The notes: a model not told the origin generated them from the sequence alone. A stretch of 16,843 nt of DNA from CAZPMO01 sp964587515 (GCA_964587515.1 CAZPMO010000105.1:1-16843), one strand, 5' to 3'; shown: positions 1 to 7,210, numbered from the stretch's first letter. Program-made: numbers and translations.

Positions 1-170
1 GCGCGGCGCGTAGCGCGATGCGCGCATCGGGCAAGCGTCGCAACGCACCCGAGAAGCCGATTTGCCCCACCGGAGGCCGGATTAATCCACGCCGTGGCGT
101 CGTTGCGCGTCTTTGCCGATGCTGGGCATCGCCATGCGAAGCGCGCCTATCCACGGGGCGGACTAATCTC

Positions 171-206
171 GGTCAAATGATTCTATTTGGTTGGATCATG
201 CTCTAA
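171..206. repeat. Extragenic palindromic-like element upstream of the hydrolase gene
   Basis: The stretch reads as a small stem-loop (GGTCAAAT, loop GATTCT, ATTTGGTT; five Watson-Crick pairs next to the loop, then G.T wobbles) followed by GGATCATGCTCTAAG. From memory, the GATCATGCTCTA block is a frequent end of dispersed extragenic palindromes in alphaproteobacterial genomes; only one copy is present here, so repetitiveness cannot be shown from this window. The last bases, AAGGGT at 205-210, also serve as the likely ribosome binding site of the GTG-initiated gene that starts at 219. Confidence 0.35.
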
Positions 207-218
207 GGGTCAGGCGCC

Positions 219-1043
219 GTGCTGAAATTCGCCGGCGCCCTGATCGTTGTTTATGTCGGGCTGATCGGGTTTCTCTACCTGTTCCAGCGGCAGTTTATTT
301 ATTTCCCCGATCGGACCCGGCCCGATCCCGCCGCGTACGGGGTGCCGGACATGGCGCCGGTGACGCTGATAACCGCCGACGGGATAGAATTGCTTGCCTG
401 GTGGCGTCCCGCGGCGCGCGCGGACGCGCCGGTGATGGCTTTTTTTCACGGAAACGCCGGAAATATCGGCTATCGCGGACCCAAGGTGCGACCCTATCTC
501 GATGACGGATGGGGCGTTCTGCTGACGGCATGGCGCGGATATAGCGGGAATACCGGCGACCCCAGCGAGAACGGGCTCTATGCCGACGGTCGGTCGGCGC
601 TGGATTTCCTGGCGGCACGGGGCGTCGATCCCGAAAAGCTGGTGATTTATGGGGAATCGCTGGGCGCCGGCGTCAGTGTTCAGATGGCGCTCGAGCGGCC
701 GGTTGCCGCGATGATACTGGAGGCTCCGTTCACATCGATCGCCGACATGGCGCAACACCGCTTTCCCTTTGTGCCCGCGCGAGCCCTGGTGCGTGACCGT
801 TTCGCGTCACTCTCGAAGATCGGCCAGTTGCGAATTCCCGTGATGGTTATCCACGGCGAGGACGATGCGATTGTTCCGCTGAAGTTCGGCCAGCGGTTGT
901 TCGAGGCGGTGAATCCGCCGAAAACCCCCCTTTTTGTTCCCGGCGGCGGACATAACGACCTTCATGATTTCGGCATCTCGACGGCGGTGAAGGCTTTTGT
1001 CGATGAATTCGTAAATGTTCAAAAACATAAAGCCATTGAATAA
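219..1043 (+). CDS. Membrane-anchored alpha/beta hydrolase (BEM46/ABHD13-like, serine hydrolase)
   Basis: This 274-residue protein has one N-terminal hydrophobic segment (about residues 5-23) with little before it, so it is probably an uncleaved membrane anchor. Next come FFHGNAGN (residues 75-82), the oxyanion-hole region typical of the BEM46/ABHD13 group, and the nucleophile elbow GESLGAG with Ser147. Asp216 in the GEDDAIVP segment and His245 in GGGHND complete a catalytic triad. The fold and triad are clear; the substrate (ester, acyl or peptide) cannot be told. The start is GTG at 219, preceded by AAGGGT 8 bases upstream; no later start would keep the membrane segment. It stands alone: the next gene has its own strong promoter. 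The end of the gene runs into a markedly AT-rich spacer. The last residues (VQKHKAIE) are encoded by more AT-rich codons than the rest. Confidence 0.88.
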   Translation: MLKFAGALIVVYVGLIGFLYLFQRQFIYFPDRTRPDPAAYGVPDMAPVTLITADGIELLAWWRPAARADAPVMAFFHGNAGNIGYRGPKVRPYLDDGWGVLLTAWRGYSGNTGDPSENGLYADGRSALDFLAARGVDPEKLVIYGESLGAGVSVQMALERPVAAMILEAPFTSIADMAQHRFPFVPARALVRDRFASLSKIGQLRIPVMVIHGEDDAIVPLKFGQRLFEAVNPPKTPLFVPGGGHNDLHDFGISTAVKAFVDEFVNVQKHKAIE

Positions 1044-1106
1044 AAATAATATAAAATAAGTATTATCATTATTTATAATATAAAATAAAATGAAAACGAT
1101 AGTATA

Positions 1107-1134
1107 TTGACATATCTGAGAAATAGGATATAAT
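1107..1134 (+). promoter_or_regulatory. Consensus sigma-70 promoter (TTGACA-N16-TATAAT)
   Basis: Both hexamers match the bacterial housekeeping consensus exactly: TTGACA at 1107-1112 and TATAAT at 1129-1134, with a 16-bp spacer. The 60-70 bases upstream are almost entirely A and T with A-tracts, which could act as an UP element. Transcription would begin near 1141, only about 11 bases before the GTG at 1152 or 20 before the ATG at 1161. It faces the rod-like gene that follows. Confidence 0.75.
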
Positions 1135-1151
1135 TGCTTTTAATGGAATAA

Positions 1152-1616
1152 GTGTCTGCGATGAAAATGTTGGATATACCAATGGTTTCAGCGACGAGGA
1201 CTGCTACTTCCGGGTTAAAAGCTGCATCTCGCGTGGTCGCCGCGGTGGCGTCGAATGTCGCGAATTTGCGCACCACATCGCCGCCCGAGGACGTTGATAT
1301 TTCGCCCTCCGGCCAGAGCCGCAAGACCGGCAACGGCCAACAGGATACGGTGTATCGACCACTGCGGGTGGAACAGGAGGCGCTGGAAGGCGGCGGCGTC
1401 AGTGCCAGATACGGTTTGGTCGACCCGTCACATGTGACGGTGTTTGATCCAGGGGATCCGAACGCCAATGAAGAAGGCCTTGTGGCTCAGCCCAACGTCG
1501 ACCCGGCCAGGGAGATGTTGAATCTGGGTCTCGCGCAGCGCGCCTATGAGGCCAGCCTCAAGGTGATCGAAACCGAGGATGAGATGTCGGGAAGCCTGCT
1601 GGACTCCCCGACTTAG
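1152..1616 (+). CDS. Orphan flagellar basal-body rod-like protein (FlgC family-like)
   Basis: The protein has the two signatures of flagellar rod/hook proteins. Near the N-terminus there is an amphipathic helix with SGLKAASRVVAAVASNVANL (about residues 20-39), matching the ASNxAN motif. Near the C-terminus it has NVDPAREMLNL followed by QRAYEASLKVIETEDEM (about 115-145), the Flg_bbr_C helix. At 154 residues it is close to FlgC (about 130-140) in length, and the middle domain is short, as in FlgC. No flagellar neighbours (flgB, fliE, flgF/G) are visible, so a rod role is uncertain; it may be a lone paralogue. Start is either GTG 1152, with GGA 4 bases upstream, or ATG 1161 with a short leader from the consensus promoter; 1152 is given. 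A hairpin follows about 115 bases after the stop. Confidence 0.72.
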   Translation: MSAMKMLDIPMVSATRTATSGLKAASRVVAAVASNVANLRTTSPPEDVDISPSGQSRKTGNGQQDTVYRPLRVEQEALEGGGVSARYGLVDPSHVTVFDPGDPNANEEGLVAQPNVDPAREMLNLGLAQRAYEASLKVIETEDEMSGSLLDSPT

Positions 1617-1732
1617 GGATACGGGATCGGGAGACGGCTGGGAAGCTTCGGGAGACGCGATACAAATAAGGAGTTCGCCGGTATGTGGCATCCGGCGGCG
1701 GGAGCGTAAGCTGGGTTGGATGAGCCGTTCGG

Positions 1733-1760
1733 GGGCCGCCGTTCTTAGGAGCGGCGGTCC
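1733..1760 (+). terminator. Hairpin, possible transcription terminator after the rod-like gene
   Basis: GGGCCGCCG (1733-1741) pairs with CGGCGGTCC (1752-1760), with one G.T pair. The stem can continue inward through T.G, T-A and C-G pairs to a TTAG loop, giving about 12 pairs. The following bases are TTGATCCTTTC, a poor U-tract, so intrinsic termination would be weak on this strand. It separates the rod-like gene from the cytochrome promoter region. Confidence 0.45.
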
Positions 1761-1800
1761 TTGATCCTTTCAAAAAGAAGGGTTTTCCGGAGGTTGGCGC

Positions 1801-1829
1801 TTGCGCCCGGTAACGACCTGAACCATAAT
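1801..1829 (+). promoter_or_regulatory. Possible sigma-70 promoter of the cytochrome c gene
   Basis: TTGCGC at 1801-1806 and CATAAT at 1824-1829 are separated by 17 bp, an ideal spacing; the -10 box matches 5 of 6 consensus bases and the -35 box is weaker. Transcription would start near 1836, giving a leader of about 30 bases that holds the GTGAGGA ribosome binding site at 1855-1861. This is pattern matching only. Confidence 0.4.
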
Positions 1830-1866
1830 CCCGCGTCTTTTGGCACAGTCGTTCGTGAGGATTCCC

Positions 1867-2286
1867 ATGAAGTTCGTAAAAATCGCGTTGATCGCCGTCG
1901 GCATGACATTGGCCTCCGGAAACATGTCGGCGCCTGCCTGGGCCGCCGGCGACGCCGCGGCCGGCAAGAAGGTGTTCAACAAGTGCCGCGCCTGTCACAA
2001 GCTCAAGGCCGGAAAGAAGGCGATTGGTCCGAGCCTGCATGCCCTGTTCGGCCGTAAGGCGGGAGCCTACAAGGGTTTCAAATTTTCCAAGGACATGAAG
2101 GCGACCGGTGACAAGGGGCTGGTTTGGACCGCGAAAACCCTCGATGAGTTTCTGGTCAATCCCAAGAAAAATGTCGGCAAAATTCTCGGGAAAAAACGCG
2201 GCAAGATCCGCATGGCGTTCGGCGGCCTGAAGAAAGCCAAGGATCGCGACAATCTGATCGCTTATCTAATGAAGGCTACGAAGTAG
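1867..2286 (+). CDS. Exported monohaem class I cytochrome c (c2/c550 type)
   Basis: The 139-residue protein begins with a Sec signal peptide (MKFVKIALIAVG..., ending SAPAWAA; cleavage expected after Ala26 or Ala27), so it is periplasmic. The haem-binding motif is CRACH (Cys40, Cys43, His44), and Met116 in KIRMAFGG is the likely sixth ligand. NPKK and the C-terminal helix (DNLIAYLMKATK) are as in mitochondrial-type/c2 cytochromes. The predicted mature chain is unusually basic: 25 lysines in about 112 residues. Such cytochromes shuttle electrons between membrane complexes, and the lysines could form a docking surface for an acidic partner. The ATG at 1867 is chosen because it gives a clean signal peptide and has GTGAGGA 5-6 bases upstream; the same frame is open to 1840 without such support. 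Its stop lies only 2 bp from the end of the convergent molybdenum cofactor gene, with no terminator between them. Confidence 0.92.
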   Translation: MKFVKIALIAVGMTLASGNMSAPAWAAGDAAAGKKVFNKCRACHKLKAGKKAIGPSLHALFGRKAGAYKGFKFSKDMKATGDKGLVWTAKTLDEFLVNPKKNVGKILGKKRGKIRMAFGGLKKAKDRDNLIAYLMKATK

Positions 2287-2288
2287 GC

Positions 2289-3905
2289 CTATTGGGTTGG
2301 ATAGCGCTCTAGCGCTTCCGGCGTATCCAGGTCGAGCAGTACGCCGCCGTCGGGCATTTCCACCTCGAACAGATCGTCCGGGTGCGCCCCGATCAGATGG
2401 CGCGCGCCCACATCGCCGGCAACTTCGGTCATCTCCTCGAAATAGCGGCGGTCCCACAGGACCGGATTGCCGCGTTTTCCGTTATGGGTGGGTACGCAGA
2501 TGCCGCGGCCCTCGCCCGGATCGAAGGCTTCGATCAGCGCATCGATGTGGCCGGGCGCGACATCGGGCATGTCCCCCAGGCAAATGACCGCCCCCTTGAT
2601 GTTGGGTGGCAACGCCGCGATCCCGCGTTTCAGCGATCCGGCCAGCCCGTCCGCGAAGTCCGGGTTGTGAACGAAGGAGACGGTCCGGTCGCCGATCGCC
2701 GCGCGAACCTCGTCGGCTTCGTGGCCCAGCACCGCCACCACCGGGTGGGCGCGCGACGCCAGCACCGCGTCCAGGGTGCGGGCCACCATGGGCTGGCCAT
2801 CGATCTCGACGAGCAGTTTGTTGACGGGCCCCATGCGCCGCGACTGGCCCGCGCACAGCACCAGGGCCGCGATCTCCGGGATGTCTTGGGTCACCGGGGC
2901 AAGTTCCTCGCGGGGCATCGGGCGGGTCGGAATTTCCTTCAGCAGACCACCAACCCCCATCGCCATCAGATCGTCACCGGTAACCTCGATGCCGGCGACC
3001 AGGCGCTGCAGCACCCAGTCGAAACCGTGCAGCCGGGGCGAGCGCGCCGAGCCCGGCAATCCCAGAACCCGCATGTGGCCGAGCCGCGCGAGCAGCATCA
3101 GCTGACCGGGATCGACAGGCATGCCGAAATGCTCCACCGTGCCGCCGGCATTCTGAATCGCGGCCGGCACGATATCGCGCCGATCGACGATCGCGGACGC
3201 GCCCAGCACCAGCACGATTTCGCAACCGGCGGCCTTCGCCGCCGCCAACGCCTCGGCAACGGCGGCCTCGGTATGATCGCAAATCACCTCGCTATGGAAG
3301 GTGGCGCCCAGTGCTTCGATGCGGGCGCGCGAGGTGGCCACTGTTTTCGCCGCGACGCTGGGCTTGAGGCCGGGCAGGCGGGTCTGGATCAGCGCGACGC
3401 GTGTCGGCCGGTAGGCGGCGACGCGGATCAGGTCGGGCGCTTCACGGGCGATCACGGCGCACGCCTCCGCCGTTTTTTCCGACACGCCGAAGGTGATGAT
3501 CTTCACCGTCGCGACCATCTGTCCGGCGCGCACCGCCGTATATGGCCGCAGCGTCGAGACGGTCACGGATTCGTCGACGCGATTGAGCCGGTCTATGCGC
3601 GCATGGTCGAGAACCAGCACGCCGTCGCGCGCCGCCGTCAGGTTGCAGCGACCGGTGAATGGCGCGCCCGCCGCGACATCTTCGCCGCGACAGGCCGCCG
3701 CGATATGAGCAGCGGCGTCGTTTTCGCCGAGATCGCCGGGCTCCAGCCGCGCCGCGACGACACTCTGGTATCCGGCACCGCGCAGTTTAGCGATATCGTC
3801 GGCGGTAAGTATCAGGCCCTTCTTGAAGGCGCCGTCGGCGAGCCGTACCGAATGGGCGAGGATCGCGCCCTCGGCCCCGTCCAGCTTGGTGTCGCCGAAT
3901 TTCAC
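2289..3905 (-). CDS. Fused MoeA-like molybdopterin-binding / MobA-like nucleotidyltransferase (molybdenum cofactor cytidylylation)
   Basis: This 538-residue protein joins two cofactor domains. Residues about 165-320 resemble the MoCF/MoeA molybdopterin-binding fold, with VLVLGASAIVDRRDIVPAAI and LGLPGSARSP; residues 1-160 form a MoeA-related lead-in. Residues about 345-538 are a MobA/MocA-type nucleotidyltransferase, with LCAGQSRRMG (350-359) for nucleotide binding, a lysine (K363), and the metal-binding GDMPD (444-448). In xanthine-dehydrogenase-family systems the cofactor is the cytosine dinucleotide form, so CTP:molybdopterin cytidylyltransferase activity is the likely role, here with a substrate-holding domain in cis. 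It starts with GTG at 3905, overlapping the stop of the upstream XdhC gene by 4 bases (GTGA), and has an AAGGAG-type site about 12-18 bases upstream. It is the last gene of the cox operon. CTP versus GTP specificity is inferred from context. Confidence 0.88.
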   Translation of the reverse strand: MKFGDTKLDGAEGAILAHSVRLADGAFKKGLILTADDIAKLRGAGYQSVVAARLEPGDLGENDAAAHIAAACRGEDVAAGAPFTGRCNLTAARDGVLVLDHARIDRLNRVDESVTVSTLRPYTAVRAGQMVATVKIITFGVSEKTAEACAVIAREAPDLIRVAAYRPTRVALIQTRLPGLKPSVAAKTVATSRARIEALGATFHSEVICDHTEAAVAEALAAAKAAGCEIVLVLGASAIVDRRDIVPAAIQNAGGTVEHFGMPVDPGQLMLLARLGHMRVLGLPGSARSPRLHGFDWVLQRLVAGIEVTGDDLMAMGVGGLLKEIPTRPMPREELAPVTQDIPEIAALVLCAGQSRRMGPVNKLLVEIDGQPMVARTLDAVLASRAHPVVAVLGHEADEVRAAIGDRTVSFVHNPDFADGLAGSLKRGIAALPPNIKGAVICLGDMPDVAPGHIDALIEAFDPGEGRGICVPTHNGKRGNPVLWDRRYFEEMTEVAGDVGARHLIGAHPDDLFEVEMPDGGVLLDLDTPEALERYPTQ

Positions 3906-4612
3906 GCGGCTTTTTCCTTCTCCTTTTGGTGAAGGACCTGGGTGAGCTGTGCGAGGATCGAGACGGCGATTTCGGCCGGCGAAACCGCACCCAGCGAAAG
4001 ACCGACGGGGCCATGGATACGGTCCATCTCGTCCTGGGTGTAGCCGTCCGCGGACAGCCGCTCATGGCGGGCGGCGTTGGTTTTTCGCGAGCCCAGCGCG
4101 CCGATATAAAACGCGTCCGATCGCAGCGCCACATGCAGCGCCGGGTCATCGATCTTGGGATCGTGGGTAAGCGTGATCACCGCGGTGCGCCGGTCGATGT
4201 CGAGTTCGGTCAGCGCATCATCGGGCCAGTCGTTGACCAGGTGAACACCGGGAAAACGGTCTTCCGAGGCAAACGAGCCGCGCGGGTCGACGATGGTGAC
4301 ATCGTAGCCGGCGACCGCCGCCATTCGGGCCAGGGGCTGGGCGATATGCACGCCGCCGACGATGATCGTGCGCAGCGGCGGGTTGAACACCTGGATGAAC
4401 ACGTCGCCGTTCGAGGTCTCATGCGTTCCGCTGCGATCATCCTGGATTGCGTCCATCGCTAGGGCGCGCAACGCGCTATCGACGGTGAGGTCGCCATGTT
4501 CCCCATCGAGATAAACCAGTGACTGAGCGCCGCTTTCCAGATGGGTCAGCAACGCGACCTGGCGCTTGGCTTTTCGATCCTGAAGGAGGCGGTTGAGGAT
4601 TTCGGTTTTCAT
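3902..4612 (-). CDS. XdhC-family protein, C-terminal (Rossmann) domain only
   Basis: The 236-residue product corresponds to the second half of XdhC/CoxF-type chaperones, which carry the molybdenum cofactor, protect it and help insert it into the hydroxylase. RTIIVGGVHIAQPLARMA followed by VTIVDPR is the Rossmann beta-alpha-beta with its acidic end; GALGSRKTNAARHERL and GPVGLSLGAVSPAEIAVSILA are conserved XdhC C-terminal motifs. The N-terminal XdhC_CoxI domain is not fused here but encoded by the preceding gene, 16 bp upstream. The ATG at 4612 is preferred over the longer frame to 4699 because GGAAGA lies 7-8 bases upstream and the extra residues would run back into the previous gene. It ends in KEKEKAA and overlaps the start of the MoeA/MobA fusion by 4 bases, so the two are probably translationally coupled. 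Confidence 0.87.
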   Translation of the reverse strand: MKTEILNRLLQDRKAKRQVALLTHLESGAQSLVYLDGEHGDLTVDSALRALAMDAIQDDRSGTHETSNGDVFIQVFNPPLRTIIVGGVHIAQPLARMAAVAGYDVTIVDPRGSFASEDRFPGVHLVNDWPDDALTELDIDRRTAVITLTHDPKIDDPALHVALRSDAFYIGALGSRKTNAARHERLSADGYTQDEMDRIHGPVGLSLGAVSPAEIAVSILAQLTQVLHQKEKEKAA

Positions 4613-4628
4613 TTTGTCTTCCGGCGGT

Positions 4629-4988
4629 TTATCCGAGTTTTTCCACGTAGACATTGACTTGGCCGCCACAGGCGAGCCCGACCTCCCACGCCATTTCATG
4701 GGTCACGCCGTATTCCAGTACGCGCGGTTTGCCGTCCTGCATCACTTCGAGCGCTTCGTGAATGACAGCGCCCTCGATGCAGCCGCCGGAAACCGAGCCG
4801 ACGAAATTGCGATTGGCGTCGATCGCCAGATGACTGCCGACCGGTCGGGGCGATGATCCCCAGGTCTTGACCACGGTGGCAAGCGCCACGGTGCGGCCCG
4901 ATTCAAGCCAGCTTGCGGCTTCGCCGAGAACTTCGTCGTCGCTCGAAAGTTTCATCAGTTCACTGGGACTGAGATCGCTTGTAACCAT
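4629..4988 (-). CDS. XdhC-family protein, N-terminal (XdhC_CoxI) domain only
   Basis: This 119-residue protein is the N-terminal half of an XdhC/CoxI chaperone. ATVVKTWGSSPRPVGSHLAI, GSVSGGCIEGAV and the terminal LACGGQVNVYVE, with its conserved cysteine, are all present. A single-chain XdhC would carry this domain followed by the Rossmann domain now encoded by the next gene, so the two proteins probably act together. The ATG at 4988 has GGGAGGG nine bases upstream, which requires a 34-base overlap with the end of coxE. The alternative ATG at 4955 would give a TGATG junction with the coxE stop but has no visible ribosome binding site. The overlap argues for co-expression with coxD and coxE. 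Confidence 0.87.
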   Translation of the reverse strand: MVTSDLSPSELMKLSSDDEVLGEAASWLESGRTVALATVVKTWGSSPRPVGSHLAIDANRNFVGSVSGGCIEGAVIHEALEVMQDGKPRVLEYGVTHEMAWEVGLACGGQVNVYVEKLG

Positions 4989-6238
4989 TCCTGCATTCCC
5001 TCCCGCCGCCGGCCCGGAGGCCGGTTCAGCGCTTCGGTGAGCTCCGTCAGGCTTTGCAGATTATGCACCGGACGGAATTCGTCAACATATGGCAGTATAG
5101 CCCTTATTCCCTGGGATTTGGGTTCGAATCCGTCGAACCGCAAGAGCGGGTTCAGCCAGATCAGCCGGCGGCATGATTTGTGCAACCGGTCCATTTCGTC
5201 TTCCAGTCCGCGTCCCGCATCGCGGTCGAGCCCGTCGGAAATCAGCAGCAGCACCGCGCCCTGGCCCAAAACCCGGCGCGACCAGTAGCGGTTGAAGTCC
5301 TGGAGGCACTCGCCGATGCGGGTGCCGCCCGACCAGTCATCGACCGCGTCGCCTACCTTCGCCAGCGCGTAATCGATGTCCTTGTGTCGCAAATGACGCG
5401 TGACGTTGGTCAGCCGCGTGCCGAACATGAAGGTATGAACCCGGTCGCGATCGTTGGTCAGCGTATGCATGAAATGGACGAACATGCGGGTATAGCGGCT
5501 CATGGAGCCCGAGATATCGCACAGGATCACCAGCGGCGGCGGACGCGTCCGGCGTGCGCGCCAGCGCAGCGGGATCGACGCGCCGCCGGAGCGCAGGGCG
5601 GCGCGCAGTGTCGCCCGCATATCGACGCGTTTATGGCGGACGCTCGGCTGGAACCGCCGGGTCGGAATCTCGGCCAGTGGCAGGCGCATACGCGCGATCG
5701 CCGCCTTGGCGCGGGCGATCTCGTCGGCGGTCATTTCCTCGAAATCCATCTCCTGCAGCAATTCCTGCGCCGAGGCCGTCATCGCCGCGTCAAATTCGAG
5801 CTCTTCCTCGCGTTCTTTCTCGGGTTCGTCGCCATCCTGGTCCTTGGGCGACAGCGCGTCCAGCAATCGGCGGCTTGGAGGCTCCGTCTCCGGCGGCGGT
5901 TCGTCGCCCTCCAGATCGGGCATCATCAGCCCCATCATTCGTTCCAGCAGCTTCGGGTCGCGCCAGAAGATATGGAAAGCCTGATCGAACAGATCATGCT
6001 GGTCGCGCCGGTTCACGAAGACCGCGTGCAGCGCCCAATAGAAATCGTCGCGGCTGGCAATGCCCACCGCGCGCACCGCGTTTACCGCATCGAGGATTTT
6101 GCCGGGTCCCAGCGGCAGGCCCGCGGCCCGCAGCACGCGGCCGAAATGCATGATGTTGGGCGCCAGCCGGCTACCCTCGAGCTGATCGAGCAGGTTCAGC
6201 GGATTGGCGCCTGAAAAGCCGCGCTCGTCGTCTGTCAT
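4955..6238 (-). CDS. coxE: CoxE-like VWA-domain protein
   Basis: The 427-residue protein is a CoxE-type von Willebrand factor A protein. The N-terminal 110 residues are helical; an acidic linker follows (about 107-150, rich in D, E and P). The VWA domain has a full metal-ion-dependent adhesion site: DISGS (Asp241, Ser243, Ser245), GGTRIG with Thr306, and SDGLDRD with Asp335. In CO dehydrogenase systems, CoxE works with the AAA+ ATPase CoxD, encoded just upstream, to complete the active site of the large subunit after translation; MoxR/VWA pairs are general chaperone-like partners. Its ATG shares the sequence ATGA with the coxD stop (4-base overlap), so translation is probably coupled. No signal peptide or membrane segment is visible, so it is cytoplasmic. 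Confidence 0.9.
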   Translation of the reverse strand: MTDDERGFSGANPLNLLDQLEGSRLAPNIMHFGRVLRAAGLPLGPGKILDAVNAVRAVGIASRDDFYWALHAVFVNRRDQHDLFDQAFHIFWRDPKLLERMMGLMMPDLEGDEPPPETEPPSRRLLDALSPKDQDGDEPEKEREEELEFDAAMTASAQELLQEMDFEEMTADEIARAKAAIARMRLPLAEIPTRRFQPSVRHKRVDMRATLRAALRSGGASIPLRWRARRTRPPPLVILCDISGSMSRYTRMFVHFMHTLTNDRDRVHTFMFGTRLTNVTRHLRHKDIDYALAKVGDAVDDWSGGTRIGECLQDFNRYWSRRVLGQGAVLLLISDGLDRDAGRGLEDEMDRLHKSCRRLIWLNPLLRFDGFEPKSQGIRAILPYVDEFRPVHNLQSLTELTEALNRPPGRRREGMQEWLQAISVPVN

Positions 6239-7158
6239 TGATGGATGGCGGCGAGCTCCGCCTTGACTTCCTCCAGGATCGCGGCGGCCTCGCTGCCTCG
6301 CACCTTTTCGATATCGTCCTGGTACTTCAGTAATACGCCGAGGCTGGAATTCACGGTCTCGGGGTCGAGGTCGATCTTGTCCATCTGCACCAGCGCGTTT
6401 GTCCAGTCTATGGTTTCCGCGACGCCGGGCAGTTTGAACAGATCCTTCGAGCGCAGTTTCTGGACAAAGGCGACCACCTGACGCGACAGATCCTTGTCGG
6501 CACCGGGCGTCTTCACGGCCAGGATTTCAAGCTCGCGCTTGGCGTCCGGATAATCGACCCAGAAATAGAAGCAGCGACGCTTGATCGCGTCGTGAATTTC
6601 GCGGGTACGGTTGGACGTGATGATCACGATCGGCGGCTCCGTCGCCGTGATGGTGCCGATTTCGGGGATCGTGACCTGGAAGTCCGACAGCACCTCGAGC
6701 AGGAACGCCTCGAACGGCTCGTCGGTGCGGTCCAGCTCGTCGATCAGCAGGACCGGCGGCAGGCCCGAAATGTCGGGTTCCAGCGCCTGAAGCAGCGGCC
6801 GCTTGATCAGGAAGCGTTCGGAGAAAATATCCTCTTCGATGCGTTCCCGGTCGCGGTCGCCGGCGGCCTCGGCGAGGCGGATATCGATCATCTGCGCCGA
6901 GTAATTCCACTCGTAGACCGCCGAGGAGACATCAAGGCCCTCGTAACACTGAAGGCGGATCAGACGGCGGCCCAGCGCCTCCGACAGCACCTTGCCGATC
7001 TCGGTCTTGCCGACGCCGGCTTCGCCTTCGAGGAACAGCGGACGTCCAAGCTTGAGCGCCAGAAACAAGGCGGTCGCCAACGAACGGTCGGCGACGTAAT
7101 TCCCTTTCGAAAGCATGTCGAGAACCGCCTCGACATCATCCGGTACTGAAGCTGCCAT
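6235..7158 (-). CDS. coxD: CoxD-like MoxR-family AAA+ ATPase
   Basis: The 307-residue protein is a MoxR-type AAA+ ATPase. Walker A is GEAGVGKT (residues 45-52), Walker B is VLLIDELDR (136-144), sensor 1 is the IVIITSNRTREI strand, and arginines follow in DAIKRRCFYF. CoxD is known as the ATPase needed for maturation of the molybdenum-copper centre of CO dehydrogenase; in form II enzymes lacking the copper-binding cysteine its exact job is less clear, and general remodelling or sulfuration of the active site is possible. The ATG at 7158 has GGAAGA about 8 bases upstream. It is separated from coxM by a 105-bp gap holding a strong hairpin, so it may also be transcribed from its own start or by partial readthrough. 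It overlaps coxE by 4 bases. Confidence 0.92.
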   Translation of the reverse strand: MAASVPDDVEAVLDMLSKGNYVADRSLATALFLALKLGRPLFLEGEAGVGKTEIGKVLSEALGRRLIRLQCYEGLDVSSAVYEWNYSAQMIDIRLAEAAGDRDRERIEEDIFSERFLIKRPLLQALEPDISGLPPVLLIDELDRTDEPFEAFLLEVLSDFQVTIPEIGTITATEPPIVIITSNRTREIHDAIKRRCFYFWVDYPDAKRELEILAVKTPGADKDLSRQVVAFVQKLRSKDLFKLPGVAETIDWTNALVQMDKIDLDPETVNSSLGVLLKYQDDIEKVRGSEAAAILEEVKAELAAIHQ

Positions 7159-7210
7159 GCGTCTGATCTTCCGAGTATTGCTTGATTTTCAGCCTACATC
7201 ACAAAGCGAA

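Noticed and set aside
1..180. Open frame from the left edge (frame 1, stop at 178-180) and an overlapping small frame at 18-206
   Set aside because: Several frames are open on both strands because of high GC. The translations are rich in Arg, His and Ala without family motifs, and there is no ribosome binding site for the internal ATG. A true gene end cannot be excluded. A 14-bp palindrome CGATGCGCGCATCG at 16-29 is also present but has no partner.
2382..3932. 516-codon open frame on the + strand opposite the MoeA/MobA fusion
   Set aside because: It is an antisense shadow of a GC-rich gene, rich in Arg, His and Gln, with no recognisable motif. The - strand product has clear catalytic motifs and overlaps properly with its operon neighbour.
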